A stretch of 64,000 nt of DNA from DGNJ01 sp002388905 (GCA_036843405.1 DAITSJ010000010.1:1-64000), one strand, 5' to 3'. Counted from the stretch's first letter, positions 16,805-25,510 are shown. Notes: a model not told the origin generated them from the letters alone. A program made the numbers and translations.

Positions 16805-18352
16805 CTATACCCACTGTCCACCGCCCATGCTTAACCCCGCGTAAACGAGCAGCAGGCCCAGCATCAGGGTGGCAAACTGGATATTCTTCACCCGGCCCAT
16901 TTTTTTCTCGCCGGGAGTGGGCACATAGCTGACACTGCCCAATACCGGCAGGCCGGTGTGCCGGGCCAGAGACCAGCGATCAATGATGACCGGCCGCAGC
17001 AGCGACATCAGCACGGCAAGGGCGCCGCCAATGCCGAACGAGGCTACCAGAACCAGGCTGTTAAGCATGCCTTTGTCGGGTTCGCTGGGCTGGGACGGTA
17101 CGTAGGGTGGATCGACAATCTGGAAGGAAGCCCCGCCGGTGTCCTGTTCCACGTCTTCGGAAATCTGTGCGGATTCCCTGCGCTGCAGCAAGCTGTTGTA
17201 TTGCTGCTGCACCACCTCGTAGTCACGGTTCAGTTGTTTCAACTGGGCTTCGATTTCCGGAATACTGTTGACCTTCTCCTCCAACTGACCGACACGGCTT
17301 TCATACTCCCTGACCCGGACCTTCAATTCGGCGATGCGCGCCTCGGTCTCCGCCAGCATGGTGCGCATCTGCTGGTAGAGAGGGCTGCTCTGGAGCCCCG
17401 AATAGTCGCCTTGCTCAAAGGAAGAGGCCTCCCGCATGGCCTGGCGCTTTTCCCTCTCCAGGTTCTCAATCAAGCGCTTGATCTGGGCAACCTCGGGGTG
17501 CTTGTCGGTGTACTGGTACGACAGGTTGTCCAGTTCGAGCTTCAGGGACTGGATACGGTTTTCGAGAAGGCTGACGGCGGGCGCCTGGCTGCCAGAGGAG
17601 CCACTGGAAAGGAATACGGGCTCCTCCCCACCCAGCTGTCTCCTGATTTCCTCCCGCCGGTTCTCGAGTTCGCTGAGCTGCAGACGCGATTCGCCAAGCC
17701 GCTCCCTGAGCGCCCCCAGTTTCTGGTAGTAGCCCCCCTGGGAACCGGGCAAAACATCCACGTGCTCCTGCCTGAAGGCCGCCAGGCGTTGCTCGGCCCG
17801 GGTCAGGCGGTTCTCGTATTCGGCGATCTGCCGATCCAGGAAGCTCTGGGCGCCCCGGCTGTCTTCCCGTTTGCCACCCAGCGCCGTCTCGATAAAGATG
17901 GTCACCAGAGATTCCACCACCCGCTTGGCCACCTCTCTATCCCTGTGCACATAGGAAACGGAGTAGAGGGAGGCATTCCGGCGGCTTCCCATCAGCGCTA
18001 TATTTTCCTGTAAATTGCTGATGATCTGTTCTTTCTGCTGCTCGGTCCTGGCCTGCAAGTCCAGGTCGGCCATGCGCATCAGCTTTTCGAGGTTGGGGCG
18101 GCTGAGAATCGTCCTGCTCATGAGGGCAATGCGCCTGTCGATATCGGGTGCCACTGTCAACCCCCGCAACAGGGGCCGCAGGACATTGTTGGTGTCCACC
18201 TGCAGCCGGGCGGTGGCCTCATATTTTTCGGGTATTTGCGCCACCCAGGCCCAACCCGCCAGGGAAAGGATCCAGGCGACGATCAGCATCCACCACCGAT
18301 AACGCCATACGCCCCACAAATAGCCGCATATCTGCCCGATAATGTCCTGCAT
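16805..18352 (-). CDS. Polysaccharide chain-length determinant, PEP-CTERM locus subfamily (Wzz/PCP-2 like)
   Basis: A 515-residue inner-membrane polysaccharide co-polymerase. An N-terminal membrane span lies around residues 18-36, followed by the Wzz domain (IPEKYEATARLQVD). A long periplasmic coiled-coil covers roughly 150-400, rich in Glu, Arg and Gln heptads. A PxxPxxP-like segment, PPYVPSQPSEPDKG, precedes a second span, and a third hydrophobic stretch closes the protein. It lacks a kinase domain, which is supplied in trans by the downstream BY-kinase. It determines chain length and couples polymerisation to the export lipoprotein encoded just upstream. Confidence 0.93.
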   Translation of the reverse strand: MQDIIGQICGYLWGVWRYRWWMLIVAWILSLAGWAWVAQIPEKYEATARLQVDTNNVLRPLLRGLTVAPDIDRRIALMSRTILSRPNLEKLMRMADLDLQARTEQQKEQIISNLQENIALMGSRRNASLYSVSYVHRDREVAKRVVESLVTIFIETALGGKREDSRGAQSFLDRQIAEYENRLTRAEQRLAAFRQEHVDVLPGSQGGYYQKLGALRERLGESRLQLSELENRREEIRRQLGGEEPVFLSSGSSGSQAPAVSLLENRIQSLKLELDNLSYQYTDKHPEVAQIKRLIENLEREKRQAMREASSFEQGDYSGLQSSPLYQQMRTMLAETEARIAELKVRVREYESRVGQLEEKVNSIPEIEAQLKQLNRDYEVVQQQYNSLLQRRESAQISEDVEQDTGGASFQIVDPPYVPSQPSEPDKGMLNSLVLVASFGIGGALAVLMSLLRPVIIDRWSLARHTGLPVLGSVSYVPTPGEKKMGRVKNIQFATLMLGLLLVYAGLSMGGGQWV

Positions 18353-18386
18353 TGGCTGTTTATTCCTTGTTTTTCCCCGTCCCGCC

Positions 18387-19064
18387 TCAGAACCAGGCTT
18401 CGGGAATCAGTATGATATCGCCCGGGAAGAGGCTTACGTCCGCGGAAATATCGCCGTCCTTGAGAAGATCTTCCAATCGAAGGTTGTAGACCTTGCGGCT
18501 CGCCTGATCGTGACTGCGGATAAGGACCGCCTTGTTGCCCGCGGCAAACTCCGTCAGGCCGCCCACTGCGACCATCAGGTCAAGCAGGGTCATATGCTTG
18601 CTGTAGGGGATTTTGCTGGGCTCCACGGCCTCACCCACGACCCTCACCTGCTGGGACGGAACGCCCACGAATCGGTCGACGATGACGCTGACCACCGGCT
18701 CGCGCACATATTCGGAATAGACTTTCTCGATATCCCGCGCCAGTTCGGAGGGGGTTTTACCGCTGGCCTCGATATTTTCCACCAGCCGTGTGGTGATCTT
18801 GCCGTCTGGCCTGACCTGGACGGTACTGCTCAGGTCGGGATTGCCCCAGACGAAGATCTCCATGGCATCGCCGGGCCCGATCACATAATCGTAATCGACC
18901 TCGAAGTTTCGCTGATCCGCCGGGATGCTGCCCTTCGACGCCGATGTGCCACAGCCCGCGGTCGCCACCACGAGTAACGCCAGGGCCAGAAGGCGGCTGA
19001 CATTGCCTGAGAATACGTTGAGGTTTAGCGGCTTTATTGTTGATAGATATGAGATATTTTTCAC
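18387..19064 (-). CDS. Polysaccharide export lipoprotein, PEP-CTERM system-associated (Wza-like)
   Basis: A 225-residue Wza-type export lipoprotein. The signal peptide ends in the lipobox VATAGC, giving a lipidated Cys near residue 38. A Poly_export domain follows (DYVIGPGDAMEIFVWGNPDLS), with RPDGKITTRLVENIEASGKTPSEL, then an SLBB-like domain containing VRVVGEAVEPSKIPY and the end FPGDIILIPEAWF. It is the first gene of the leftward EPS operon and should form the outer-membrane exit channel. The start is GTG at 19064 with GGGAAGGG seven bases upstream. A sigma-70-like promoter lies about 50 bp upstream. Confidence 0.93.
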   Translation of the reverse strand: MKNISYLSTIKPLNLNVFSGNVSRLLALALLVVATAGCGTSASKGSIPADQRNFEVDYDYVIGPGDAMEIFVWGNPDLSSTVQVRPDGKITTRLVENIEASGKTPSELARDIEKVYSEYVREPVVSVIVDRFVGVPSQQVRVVGEAVEPSKIPYSKHMTLLDLMVAVGGLTEFAAGNKAVLIRSHDQASRKVYNLRLEDLLKDGDISADVSLFPGDIILIPEAWF

Positions 19065-19118
19065 TGGTCTGCCCTTCCCTATCCTTCAGTTAAGTTCCAG
19101 TCTCGCACTTCAGGTCCG

Positions 19119-19147
19119 ATAGTAGCAACGGTGCTGCAGTCCGGCAA
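19119..19147 (-). promoter_or_regulatory. Sigma-70-like promoter for the EPS operon
   Basis: On the minus strand, TTGCCG (19147-19142) and TACTAT (19124-19119) are separated by 17 bp. This predicts transcription starting near 19112, giving a leader of about 48 nt before the GTG of the export lipoprotein. The -10 matches consensus at only 4 of 6 positions, so this is a candidate. The same -35 hexamer and spacing occur in front of the XrtA-associated ATPase gene. Confidence 0.4.
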
Positions 19148-19155
19148 TTGATACC

Positions 19156-19171
19156 TGGCGGCATCATTGCC
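19156..19171 (+). promoter_or_regulatory. Sigma-54-like promoter candidate in the divergent EPS intergenic region
   Basis: TGGCGGC-N4-TTGCC keeps the invariant GG-N10-GC spacing of sigma-54 promoters and points rightward. No PrsR-type box was found nearby, and the first rightward gene starts about 735 bp away. If real, it would produce a long leader or a separate RNA through the structured region that follows. Chance matches of this pattern are expected in GC-rich DNA, so confidence is low. Confidence 0.3.
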
Positions 19172-19267
19172 CTGGCCTCTGTCCCTGTAGAGGCCTGCCT
19201 CCATAATCCGGTGTCGCTTATCCGCAACGGGTGCCGGCCCGCCGATCCAATGTGTTCACCGAGTTTT

Positions 19268-19330
19268 GGTCACCTAACAGGGAAAACCAATCTCTGTTGC
19301 CGGTTGGCGGTTACGACCCGCCCGGTGACC
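19268..19330. other. Predicted three-way-junction RNA structure in the EPS intergenic region
   Basis: An outer stem GGTCACC (19268-19274) pairs perfectly with GGTGACC (19324-19330) and encloses two hairpins. One is AACAGGGA with TCTCTGTT (19276-19283/19291-19298, one G-U pair, loop AAACCAA). The other is GGCGG with CCGCC (19306-19310/19318-19322, loop TTACGAC). A further perfect hairpin, GGCCTCT/AGAGGCC, lies at 19174-19195. No U-tract follows on either strand, so this is not a simple terminator. A cis-regulatory leader or small RNA is possible. I do not recognise a known riboswitch class. Confidence 0.4.
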
Positions 19331-19743
19331 TGTACAGAGCTTGTTCCGCTGCGTAGGTTCTTGTATATACAGTGTAATCCCCTGCGCAAACCCGCTTTTA
19401 TCCTGGCTTCATCATACGTCCGAAAATCGATGTTGGGCAACAACCAACTTCCATTAATGACGAAAGACACTGATAAGGAGACGAATGGCAGCACGCCCGC
19501 AGGAAGATGCTTTTCCCATGTGCTATAAATTACGGCCCGGATCAGGACATGTAACAACCCGGCTTACACGAGAAGCTGCTTGCTGCGTCATTGTCATATT
19601 TTTGCGGCATAGTTAAGTGACGATAATTTCGCACCGGCAACAGTAAACAGACAGACCTCCGTGGTACGCTGATGTGTTTGTCCGATACCCGGTATGGAAC
19701 ACACAAGACCGACAGTCCCCGGCATCTCATCCCGTCAGGTAAT
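19331..19743. other. Intergenic stretch without a supported gene
   Basis: This is part of the 840-bp divergent spacer between the export lipoprotein and the sugar transferase. Short frames exist (for example 19148-19528 on plus), but they have no ribosome site, no family resemblance and an atypical composition. A weak sigma-54-like GG-N10-GC match (TGGCAGC-N4-CCGCA, beginning 19486) is present but has a poor -12 box. I see nothing else here. Confidence 0.4.
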
Positions 19744-19791
19744 GAGGGAGGTAGCTGTCGGCCATGTGCCTCCCTCCGTGCTCTGGCACGG
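19744..19791. other. Adjacent hairpins in the sugar-transferase leader
   Basis: GAGGGAGG (19744-19751) pairs perfectly with CCTCCCTC (19769-19776). Immediately beside it, CCGTGC-TCTG-GCACGG (19776-19791) forms a tetraloop hairpin. The pair lies about 115 bp before the ATG of the sugar transferase. The first loop contains GGTAGCTGT, which resembles part of the JUMPstart element of polysaccharide operons, but the ops core is absent. A leader RNA role is inference. Confidence 0.3.
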
Positions 19792-19905
19792 GAAAGGGGA
19801 TTCGGTTAGGAATAATGGCCCACCAGCACCAGTGAGCAGTTAAGGATAAGCGGAGCTGCTGGTTTTGCGTTACAGCCACTGCATAGGACTTGCGGGAGAT
19901 CAACG

Positions 19906-21315
19906 ATGAAAAGCGACTCGTACAACAATTTTCCACGGCGTTGCAAATTGCTCGCGTTATGCGAATTTGCAATGTTATCAATATCTTACCTTATCGCATC
20001 AAATTTAAACCGCGGCCTGGAGATTACGGGGCAGTCATCTGAGCTTCCACCGGGCGCGCTGATTGCCTACGCGGGCGTCTTCGCGTTGATCGTCCAGCTC
20101 TGCTTCCTGTCGCTGGGTCTTTATAACCCCAAGCTGAGGGAGGGCTTCAAGGGTGTCCTGCGACGCCTTGCGCTCGGACTGACATTTGGGGCCCTGCTCC
20201 TGGCGGGTTTCCACAATCTGTTTCTCGCGGACATCATCCACTGGCAATTGATTCCATTCGCCGCGATTCTCGGGGGAGCCCTGGTTGGCCTGGTGCGCTG
20301 GCAGGTTTACCGGAAAGACCTGCTCAGCCATAAAAAGAACCGGATTCTGGTCCTCGGCAGCGGCGAGCGGGCCTCGATTATCGAAAAGCGCATGAGGAGA
20401 AAGGTCGACCGGCAGTGGTTCACCATTACCGGTTATGTGGTGATGGACGGCGACGCAACCGATCAGATCGACAGCGACAAAAAGGTGAATGTGAATCTGG
20501 ACAATCTGGTCGATTACGCGATGGAGAACGATATCAGCGAAATTGTCATCGCCGCCGACGACCGAAGAAAAATCCTGCCCGTGGACGCGTTGTTCACCTG
20601 CAAGCTTATGGGCATCAGTGTTATCGAAATTCTGGATTTTATTGAACGCGAATCCGGCCAGCTGGCCGTCAACCTGATATACCCGAGCTGGATTATCTAT
20701 TCAGACGGCTTTCGCCCCCACCGGGAACCGGCCCAGGAAGCCGAATGGCTGTTTCATTCCTTTCTGGCCGTGCTTGTGTTCGCCCTTACCTGGCCCCTTA
20801 TGCTCCTGACCGTTATCGCCATCAAACTGGAGGACGGCTGGAAGGCGCCCGTCCTCTACACCCAGGATAGAGTGGGTCTGGCGGGCAGGCTTTTCAGGAT
20901 CGCCAAATTCAGGAGCATGCGAATCGATGCCGAATCCGGGGGCGCGGTGTGGGCGCAAAAGAATGACGATAGAACCACAAGAGTGGGCCGGTTGATTCGC
21001 AAGTATCGTATTGACGAACTTCCGCAATTGTATAATGTCATTCGCGGCGACATGGGCTTTGTGGGCCCCCGGCCGGAACGGCCGGAAATGATCAAAAACC
21101 TCAGTGCGGAAATCCCCTATTACAATCAGCGCCACTGCGTTAAACCCGGCCTTACCGGGTGGGCCCAGCTGAAGTATCCGTATGGGGCGAGCTTCGATGA
21201 CTCCATGGAAAAGCTCAAGTACGACCTCTACTACGTGAAACACCGGAGCTTTCTGCTTGACCTGAACATCCTGTTCCAGACGGCGGAAGTTCTCCTCTTT
21301 GGCAAAGGACGTTAA
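19906..21315 (+). CDS. Initiating sugar transferase, PEP-CTERM system-associated (undecaprenyl-phosphate hexose-1-P transferase)
   Basis: A 469-residue polyprenyl-phosphate sugar-1-phosphate transferase of the EpsB/WbaP type. The N-terminal half has membrane helices (about residues 12-30, 46-68, 84-130). A Rossmann-like central domain begins with RILVLGSGERAS near 145. The C-terminal bacterial sugar transferase domain contains KFRSMRIDAE, GRLIRKYRIDELPQLYNVIRGDMGFVGPRPE and KPGLTGWAQLKYPYG, including the catalytic Asp-Glu region. It loads the first sugar of the repeat unit on undecaprenyl phosphate. It is transcribed divergently from the main EPS operon and has a GGGAG ribosome site seven bases before ATG. 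Confidence 0.95.
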   Translation: MKSDSYNNFPRRCKLLALCEFAMLSISYLIASNLNRGLEITGQSSELPPGALIAYAGVFALIVQLCFLSLGLYNPKLREGFKGVLRRLALGLTFGALLLAGFHNLFLADIIHWQLIPFAAILGGALVGLVRWQVYRKDLLSHKKNRILVLGSGERASIIEKRMRRKVDRQWFTITGYVVMDGDATDQIDSDKKVNVNLDNLVDYAMENDISEIVIAADDRRKILPVDALFTCKLMGISVIEILDFIERESGQLAVNLIYPSWIIYSDGFRPHREPAQEAEWLFHSFLAVLVFALTWPLMLLTVIAIKLEDGWKAPVLYTQDRVGLAGRLFRIAKFRSMRIDAESGGAVWAQKNDDRTTRVGRLIRKYRIDELPQLYNVIRGDMGFVGPRPERPEMIKNLSAEIPYYNQRHCVKPGLTGWAQLKYPYGASFDDSMEKLKYDLYYVKHRSFLLDLNILFQTAEVLLFGKGR

Positions 21316-21332
21316 CCCGACTTAATTGCCAT

Positions 21333-21361
21333 GGGCCGGCGCTAGAACCTATAGCCGGCCC
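21333..21361. terminator. Convergent-gene hairpin between the sugar transferase and prsR
   Basis: GGGCCGGC (21333-21340) pairs perfectly with GCCGGCCC (21354-21361). It occupies most of the 53-bp gap between two convergent genes, as expected for a bidirectional terminator. A U-tract is missing on both strands, so Rho-independent activity is uncertain. Confidence 0.4.
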
Positions 21362-21368
21362 TCGCGTC

Positions 21369-22742
21369 CTATTCGTCCAGGTATCCGGCCTTCTTGAGAT
21401 TGTATTTGTCCAGCAGGGCATACAGGGTGGGTCGGGTAATACCCAGGAGCTTGGAAGCCGCCGAGATATTGGCATCGGCCTTGTTGAGGGCACGGACGAT
21501 GGCGTTCTTCTCGGCATCCTCCCTGACCTGCTTCAGGTTGAGGGGCAGGGGCTCCTCGTCGGGGGCGGCGAGCTCCAGGTCGTCCAGGGTGATGTGGCTT
21601 TGCTCGGCCATGATCATGGCCCGCTTGATCCGGCTTTCCAGCTCCCGGACATTGCCGGGCCAGTCATAAGCCTCAATCGCCTTGATGGCGCTTTCGTCAA
21701 ACCCCTTGATTGTTTTGCCCTGTTCCCGGTTAAAGCGCCTCAGGAATGCTTTGGCCAGCACCAGGGCATCGCCCTGGCGTTCCTTCAATGGCGGAATCTG
21801 GATAGTAATTTCGCTGATCCGGTAATAAAGGTCTTCCCGGAACTGACCGCGCTCGATAAGCGCGCCGAGATCCTGGTGGGTGGCGCACAGGATGCGGGCG
21901 TCTATGGGTATCTCGCTGCGACCACCCACGCGCTCGATAACCCGCTCCTGCAGGAACCTCAACAACTTGGCCTGGAGATCAAGCGGCATATCGCCGATCT
22001 CGTCGAGAAAGAGGGTGCCGCCATCGGCGTATTCGATTTTCCCGGGCGTCTGCTTGTGGGCGCCGGTAAAAGCGCCCTTCTCGTACCCGAACAGCTCGCT
22101 TTCCAGGAGGTTATCGGGGATGGCCGCACAATTGATGGCCACCAGTTTCCGCTCCGCCCTGGGGCTCAGGTCGTGCAGGGCCTGGGCCACCAATTCCTTA
22201 CCGGTGCCGCTGGCCCCCTGGATAAGCGTGGTGATGTCGGAAGGAGCCACTTTTTCGACGGTGCGGCATACCTTGAGCATCTCCGGGCTGGCAGCGACGA
22301 TATTGCCGAGTGGCGACTGCTGCTGGAACTGCTGCAATTCCTGGTTTTCCACCTCCAGTTGATGCACGTGAAAGGCCCTGTCGACGATCAGCACCAGGGT
22401 TTCCGGCTCGACGGGTTTCTGGTAAAAATCGTAGGCGCCCATGCCGATTGCCCTGACCGCGTTGGCGCGGTCGTTATCCCCCGTCACCACAATGATTTTT
22501 GCCTCGGGAGAAAGCGTCAGTACCTCTTTAAGGGTGGCCATACCTTCGCTCACGCCGCCGGCATCCGGGGGCAGACCCAGATCCAGCAGGACCACGCCGG
22601 GCTGATGCCGGCGCAATTTTTCGATGGCCTCTCCCCTGTCGCCGGCGAACACCGGAGCATAATCCTCGAAACACCAGCGAAGCTGCCCTTGCAGCCCGAG
22701 GTCGTCCTCGACGATCAACAGTGGTTTCCTGGCATCTTTCAC
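21369..22742 (-). CDS. prsR: PEP-CTERM-box sigma-54 response regulator PrsR
   Basis: A 457-residue NtrC-family activator. The receiver domain (1-125) has acidic EDD at 12-14, the phospho-acceptor Asp54 in LLDLGLP, and Lys109. The AAA+ sigma-54 interaction domain (about 145-375) has Walker A GASGTGKE at 176-183 and GAFTGA at 223-228, so it can contact RpoN. A Fis-type helix-turn-helix lies at the C-terminus (NISAASKLLGITRPTLYALL). Family members control PEP-CTERM genes. Here, matching 19-bp boxes upstream of two sigma-54 promoters (25385 and 31888) are its probable sites. The start is GTG 22742, three bases after the prsK stop, so kinase and regulator are co-transcribed. Confidence 0.95.
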   Translation of the reverse strand: MKDARKPLLIVEDDLGLQGQLRWCFEDYAPVFAGDRGEAIEKLRRHQPGVVLLDLGLPPDAGGVSEGMATLKEVLTLSPEAKIIVVTGDNDRANAVRAIGMGAYDFYQKPVEPETLVLIVDRAFHVHQLEVENQELQQFQQQSPLGNIVAASPEMLKVCRTVEKVAPSDITTLIQGASGTGKELVAQALHDLSPRAERKLVAINCAAIPDNLLESELFGYEKGAFTGAHKQTPGKIEYADGGTLFLDEIGDMPLDLQAKLLRFLQERVIERVGGRSEIPIDARILCATHQDLGALIERGQFREDLYYRISEITIQIPPLKERQGDALVLAKAFLRRFNREQGKTIKGFDESAIKAIEAYDWPGNVRELESRIKRAMIMAEQSHITLDDLELAAPDEEPLPLNLKQVREDAEKNAIVRALNKADANISAASKLLGITRPTLYALLDKYNLKKAGYLDE

Positions 22743-22745
22743 AAA

Positions 22746-24833
22746 TCACCCCTTTTCCATAGTCTGGCGTTCTTTTTCCGCACGGGCCTCCACCGGCAGG
22801 GAAACTGTAAATACCGTGCCCTGTCCCGGCGTGCTCCTGACAAGAATATCCCCGCCCAGCGAGCGGATATAGTCACGGCTTTCGAACGCCCCTATCCCCA
22901 TTCCCGTGAGGCCCTTGGTGGAATCGAACGGCTTGAAAAGCCGCTCCCTGATAAATTCCTCGTCCATCCCGCAACCGGTGTCCTCCACCGAAACCAGCAC
23001 CCGGGCGTCATCCAAACCTACCACCACGCGAACCTGCCCCGATTTATCCGTCGCCTCGATGGCATTCTGGACGATGTGACCAAAAACATTGCCCAACTGG
23101 TCCGGGTCCGCGTACACAAAGACGGTATCAGGTCCGCCCTCAAGGACAGGCGCCGGCTGGTGCCGGGCGTACTTGCCGACAATCTCCGACAGCAGAGCCA
23201 CCAGGTCAATGTCGCGGGGCCTGCTGCCGCGAAGCTCACCGCGCATCTGCTCCATAAGCCGGGTCATGCGATCCACGGAATTCTTGATGGTGTGGATCAC
23301 ATCGTCGACAAACTCCGGTTTATGCTTGTGCTTTTCCGCATTGCTGACAATCAGGGACTGCTGCGCCAGGATATTCTTGAGGTCGTGAACCACATAGGCC
23401 GACAGTCGGTTGAATGCCTCGAACTGCCGGGCCCTCAACAGGGCCTGATCCGCCTGGTATTGGGCCAGGTGACTCGCTGCCTGACGGCCGGCAAGCTTCA
23501 GAAGGTCCCGGTCCTCCCAGTTAATGCCTTTCACCGTATCAGAGCGCTTTATCAACACGAAACCCAACACATCCGTTTTATGGGGAAGCGGGATAATGAG
23601 CCAGGCATTGGGTATCGCGCACAGCCACCCGGGCAGTTCCAGATCACGATACCTGCCCGGATCCCGGGAATACTCGTCAAGGTCGACAATCCAGTTGGTT
23701 TTGCTCAGGAAGCTGCCCAGCGAGGCCAGCTTGCTGTTATCCATCGCATCCGGCTCGGGGCAGTTCCAGCGCTCCAACAGGCGGAAGGCATCGCCCTCCT
23801 TTTCCCAGAGGTAGCCACCCGGGCTGTGAATCATGGCGGCAATGGCCCGGATAATCCGCTCGGGTATGTACTCCCCGCTGACCGCCAGGGAGTTGGTGAA
23901 ATTGAGCCACTCCTGGCGATAATCGTACTTGAAGCTGAAGAAATGTTTGCTTAAAAGCACCCGCAGGCGGGAACGGATGTTTCCCGAAAAGAGTATCACC
24001 ACCAGCAGCAGACCGGCGCCGAAGAAAAAGACCGTTTGCAGCAGGCGGCTCCATTCTCCCTCGTAGAGCCTGATGTAATAGCCGATAAAAGCCATCACCA
24101 GGAGATACACGCCGGTGCCGATCACGGTGGCGGAATGGAATATTACATCCCGGGATACGTGGATATCGATGGCATATCTGGGGTTGCGGGCCACCGATGC
24201 CGCGATAAGAGGCACGGCCACCGCGTTGGCAATGCCCCGCGCACTCCACAGCACCGGATCCAGTTGCCGGAACAGGAGGGCATGGGAATACATATAGAAA
24301 TCGTAGGCAAACAGCCCACCCACGCCAATACACAGGTATTTGATGGCCCATCGCTCATCCGTGCTGGCATTGCGGAATATCTGCTCGACAAGTATCAGGC
24401 CGCAAATGGCGACGATAATCCACGTGGCCAGAATCGCCTCGTTGACCCGCTCATTTGAAACGCGGAAGTATTCGGAGGCCAGTGGCAAAAGGAAAAGCGC
24501 GCCCGAGACCAATACCAGAACAATGCCGAAAACCGTATAAAGCCCGGCCTTTGCTCTTACAGCGCCTTCATCGCCACTCGCTTTTCCGGTGACCTTGATC
24601 AGGAAAAGACACCAGGCCGCATCCCTGAGCAGTTCGGCACCTGCATGCGCCCCGAAGGAGATGCTGCCAAACAGGGCGCCCACCATTAGGATTCCCGACC
24701 AGGCCGCAGTGGCCGCACTTGCGGCAATGATAAAGCCCCCCAGCGCCCGCCCGCGCCAGGAAAAAACAAGCAGGGTTGTCAAAATGGCATAAGCCAGGAA
24801 GGCAACAAGATAACTATAAAAGCCGGCACTCAC
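22746..24833 (-). CDS. prsK: PEP-CTERM system histidine kinase PrsK
   Basis: A 695-residue membrane kinase. About nine hydrophobic segments fill residues 1-290. A GAF-like region (about 310-450) contains NWEDRDLLKLAGRQAASHLAQYQ. The H-box VVHDLKNILAQQ lies around residue 480, and the HATPase domain has N-box VQNAIEATDK, G1 VEDTGCGMD and G2 TGMGIGAF. It presumably senses an envelope or EPS-related cue and phosphorylates PrsR, encoded 3 bp downstream. The start is GTG 24833; the ATG five bases further upstream is out of frame and runs into a stop. The signal it detects is unknown. Confidence 0.94.
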   Translation of the reverse strand: MSAGFYSYLVAFLAYAILTTLLVFSWRGRALGGFIIAASAATAAWSGILMVGALFGSISFGAHAGAELLRDAAWCLFLIKVTGKASGDEGAVRAKAGLYTVFGIVLVLVSGALFLLPLASEYFRVSNERVNEAILATWIIVAICGLILVEQIFRNASTDERWAIKYLCIGVGGLFAYDFYMYSHALLFRQLDPVLWSARGIANAVAVPLIAASVARNPRYAIDIHVSRDVIFHSATVIGTGVYLLVMAFIGYYIRLYEGEWSRLLQTVFFFGAGLLLVVILFSGNIRSRLRVLLSKHFFSFKYDYRQEWLNFTNSLAVSGEYIPERIIRAIAAMIHSPGGYLWEKEGDAFRLLERWNCPEPDAMDNSKLASLGSFLSKTNWIVDLDEYSRDPGRYRDLELPGWLCAIPNAWLIIPLPHKTDVLGFVLIKRSDTVKGINWEDRDLLKLAGRQAASHLAQYQADQALLRARQFEAFNRLSAYVVHDLKNILAQQSLIVSNAEKHKHKPEFVDDVIHTIKNSVDRMTRLMEQMRGELRGSRPRDIDLVALLSEIVGKYARHQPAPVLEGGPDTVFVYADPDQLGNVFGHIVQNAIEATDKSGQVRVVVGLDDARVLVSVEDTGCGMDEEFIRERLFKPFDSTKGLTGMGIGAFESRDYIRSLGGDILVRSTPGQGTVFTVSLPVEARAEKERQTMEKG

Positions 24834-25384
24834 CGCATAAATCCTTATTTTTTACATTCTCCATGGGGGCCCGTCTTGCCTCGTGTAACCAACAATCTGT
24901 CTGCAGCATACGGCCGCGTTCGTCCCAGCCATTATAGGGCGCCGCAGGCAAGCAACGACTTTACAGGCCGACGGCAACGAAAGTTCGCTGGGAAAATATA
25001 TCTTGATCCATCAAAATACCATGTTCGCTTATCCATTCCGAGACAATGAGCCCGATTCCCGCTTTTTTGTCAATCGGGAGACCTTTGGTTTGCACTTGCC
25101 GGGCGACCCGAAGCACGATTCTTCACGATCCGACTGTCTGTCCACCGGAATGGGCAACTCAGTCTGTGCCCTGAAACCGCCATAACCGGTTTTCCGGGGC
25201 GAGTGATCACAAAGGGTCAGGTTTGGCTTGCCAGATCGGCCTTAATTTCCGACGAAGGGGTGTTTTCCGCGCCTGAACCGCTTTTCAGGAAAACGGAAAA
25301 TGCTAAAATAATTAAAAGCTTCGGGAAAAGTAGGCCCGGTGTTCCGGCCAAGGGCGACCAGAACGCTGACGCCGCCGAAGCTGC
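24834..25384. other. Intergenic region upstream of prsK, no supported gene
   Basis: A 550-bp stretch separates divergent prsK and the Tat-protein gene. Short frames at 25003-25185 and 25203-25478 have no good ribosome site, and the second runs through the putative PrsR box, so I do not call them. A small inverted repeat TTGAT-CC-ATCAA lies near 25003. AAAGGGTCAGGTTTGG around 25211-25226 resembles sequences that flank REP-associated transposases, possibly a relic. Base composition is more AT-rich than in the surrounding genes. Confidence 0.4.
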
Positions 25385-25401
25385 TGTCAGCTTTTTTTAC
25401 A
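25385..25401 (+). promoter_or_regulatory. Putative PrsR binding site (PEP-CTERM box), copy 1
   Basis: TGTCA-N7-TTACA forms an imperfect dyad 93 bp upstream of the sigma-54 promoter at 25495. The 19-bp extended sequence matches the box at 31888-31904 at 18 of 19 positions, while the surrounding DNA is unrelated. The distance suits an enhancer-binding activator. It also looks like a small terminator (AAGCTG-CTGT-CAGCTT plus T's), but conservation in front of a second sigma-54 promoter favours a protein site. Binding by PrsR is inference. Confidence 0.7.
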
Positions 25402-25494
25402 AAAACGCGAGCAAAGGCAATCAGGCGCAACACGATGTGCTGAGAAAGCTGAAAAGCTCTTTTATTTCAGGCGGCTAGAACAATGTTTGGGTTC

Positions 25495-25510
25495 TGGCTC
25501 TAAATTTGCA
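25495..25510 (+). promoter_or_regulatory. Sigma-54 promoter of the Tat-exported CTPGFW protein gene
   Basis: TGGCTCT-N4-TTGCA is a near-consensus -24/-12 element with the invariant GG-N10-GC. Transcription is predicted to start near 25521, 45 nt before the ATG at 25566. The PrsR-type box lies upstream at 25385. The nearby prsK/prsR genes supply a fitting activator. Confidence 0.8.

Noticed and set aside
19306..19317. GGCGGTTACGAC as an ops (RfaH) element
   Set aside because: Only about 7 of 12 positions match GGCGGTAGCGTG and it is better explained as a hairpin arm.
19148..19528. 126-codon ORF in the EPS intergenic region
   Set aside because: No ribosome site, no recognisable domain, crosses predicted RNA hairpins; likely chance.
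25378..25397. Small terminator-like hairpin AAGCTG-CTGT-CAGCTT with T-run
   Set aside because: The same core occurs in front of the second sigma-54 promoter without the hairpin's left arm, and no gene lies upstream on that strand; better read as a protein-binding box.
25203..25478. 91-codon ORF on plus before the Tat-protein gene
   Set aside because: Weak start, no family resemblance, and it runs through the putative PrsR box.
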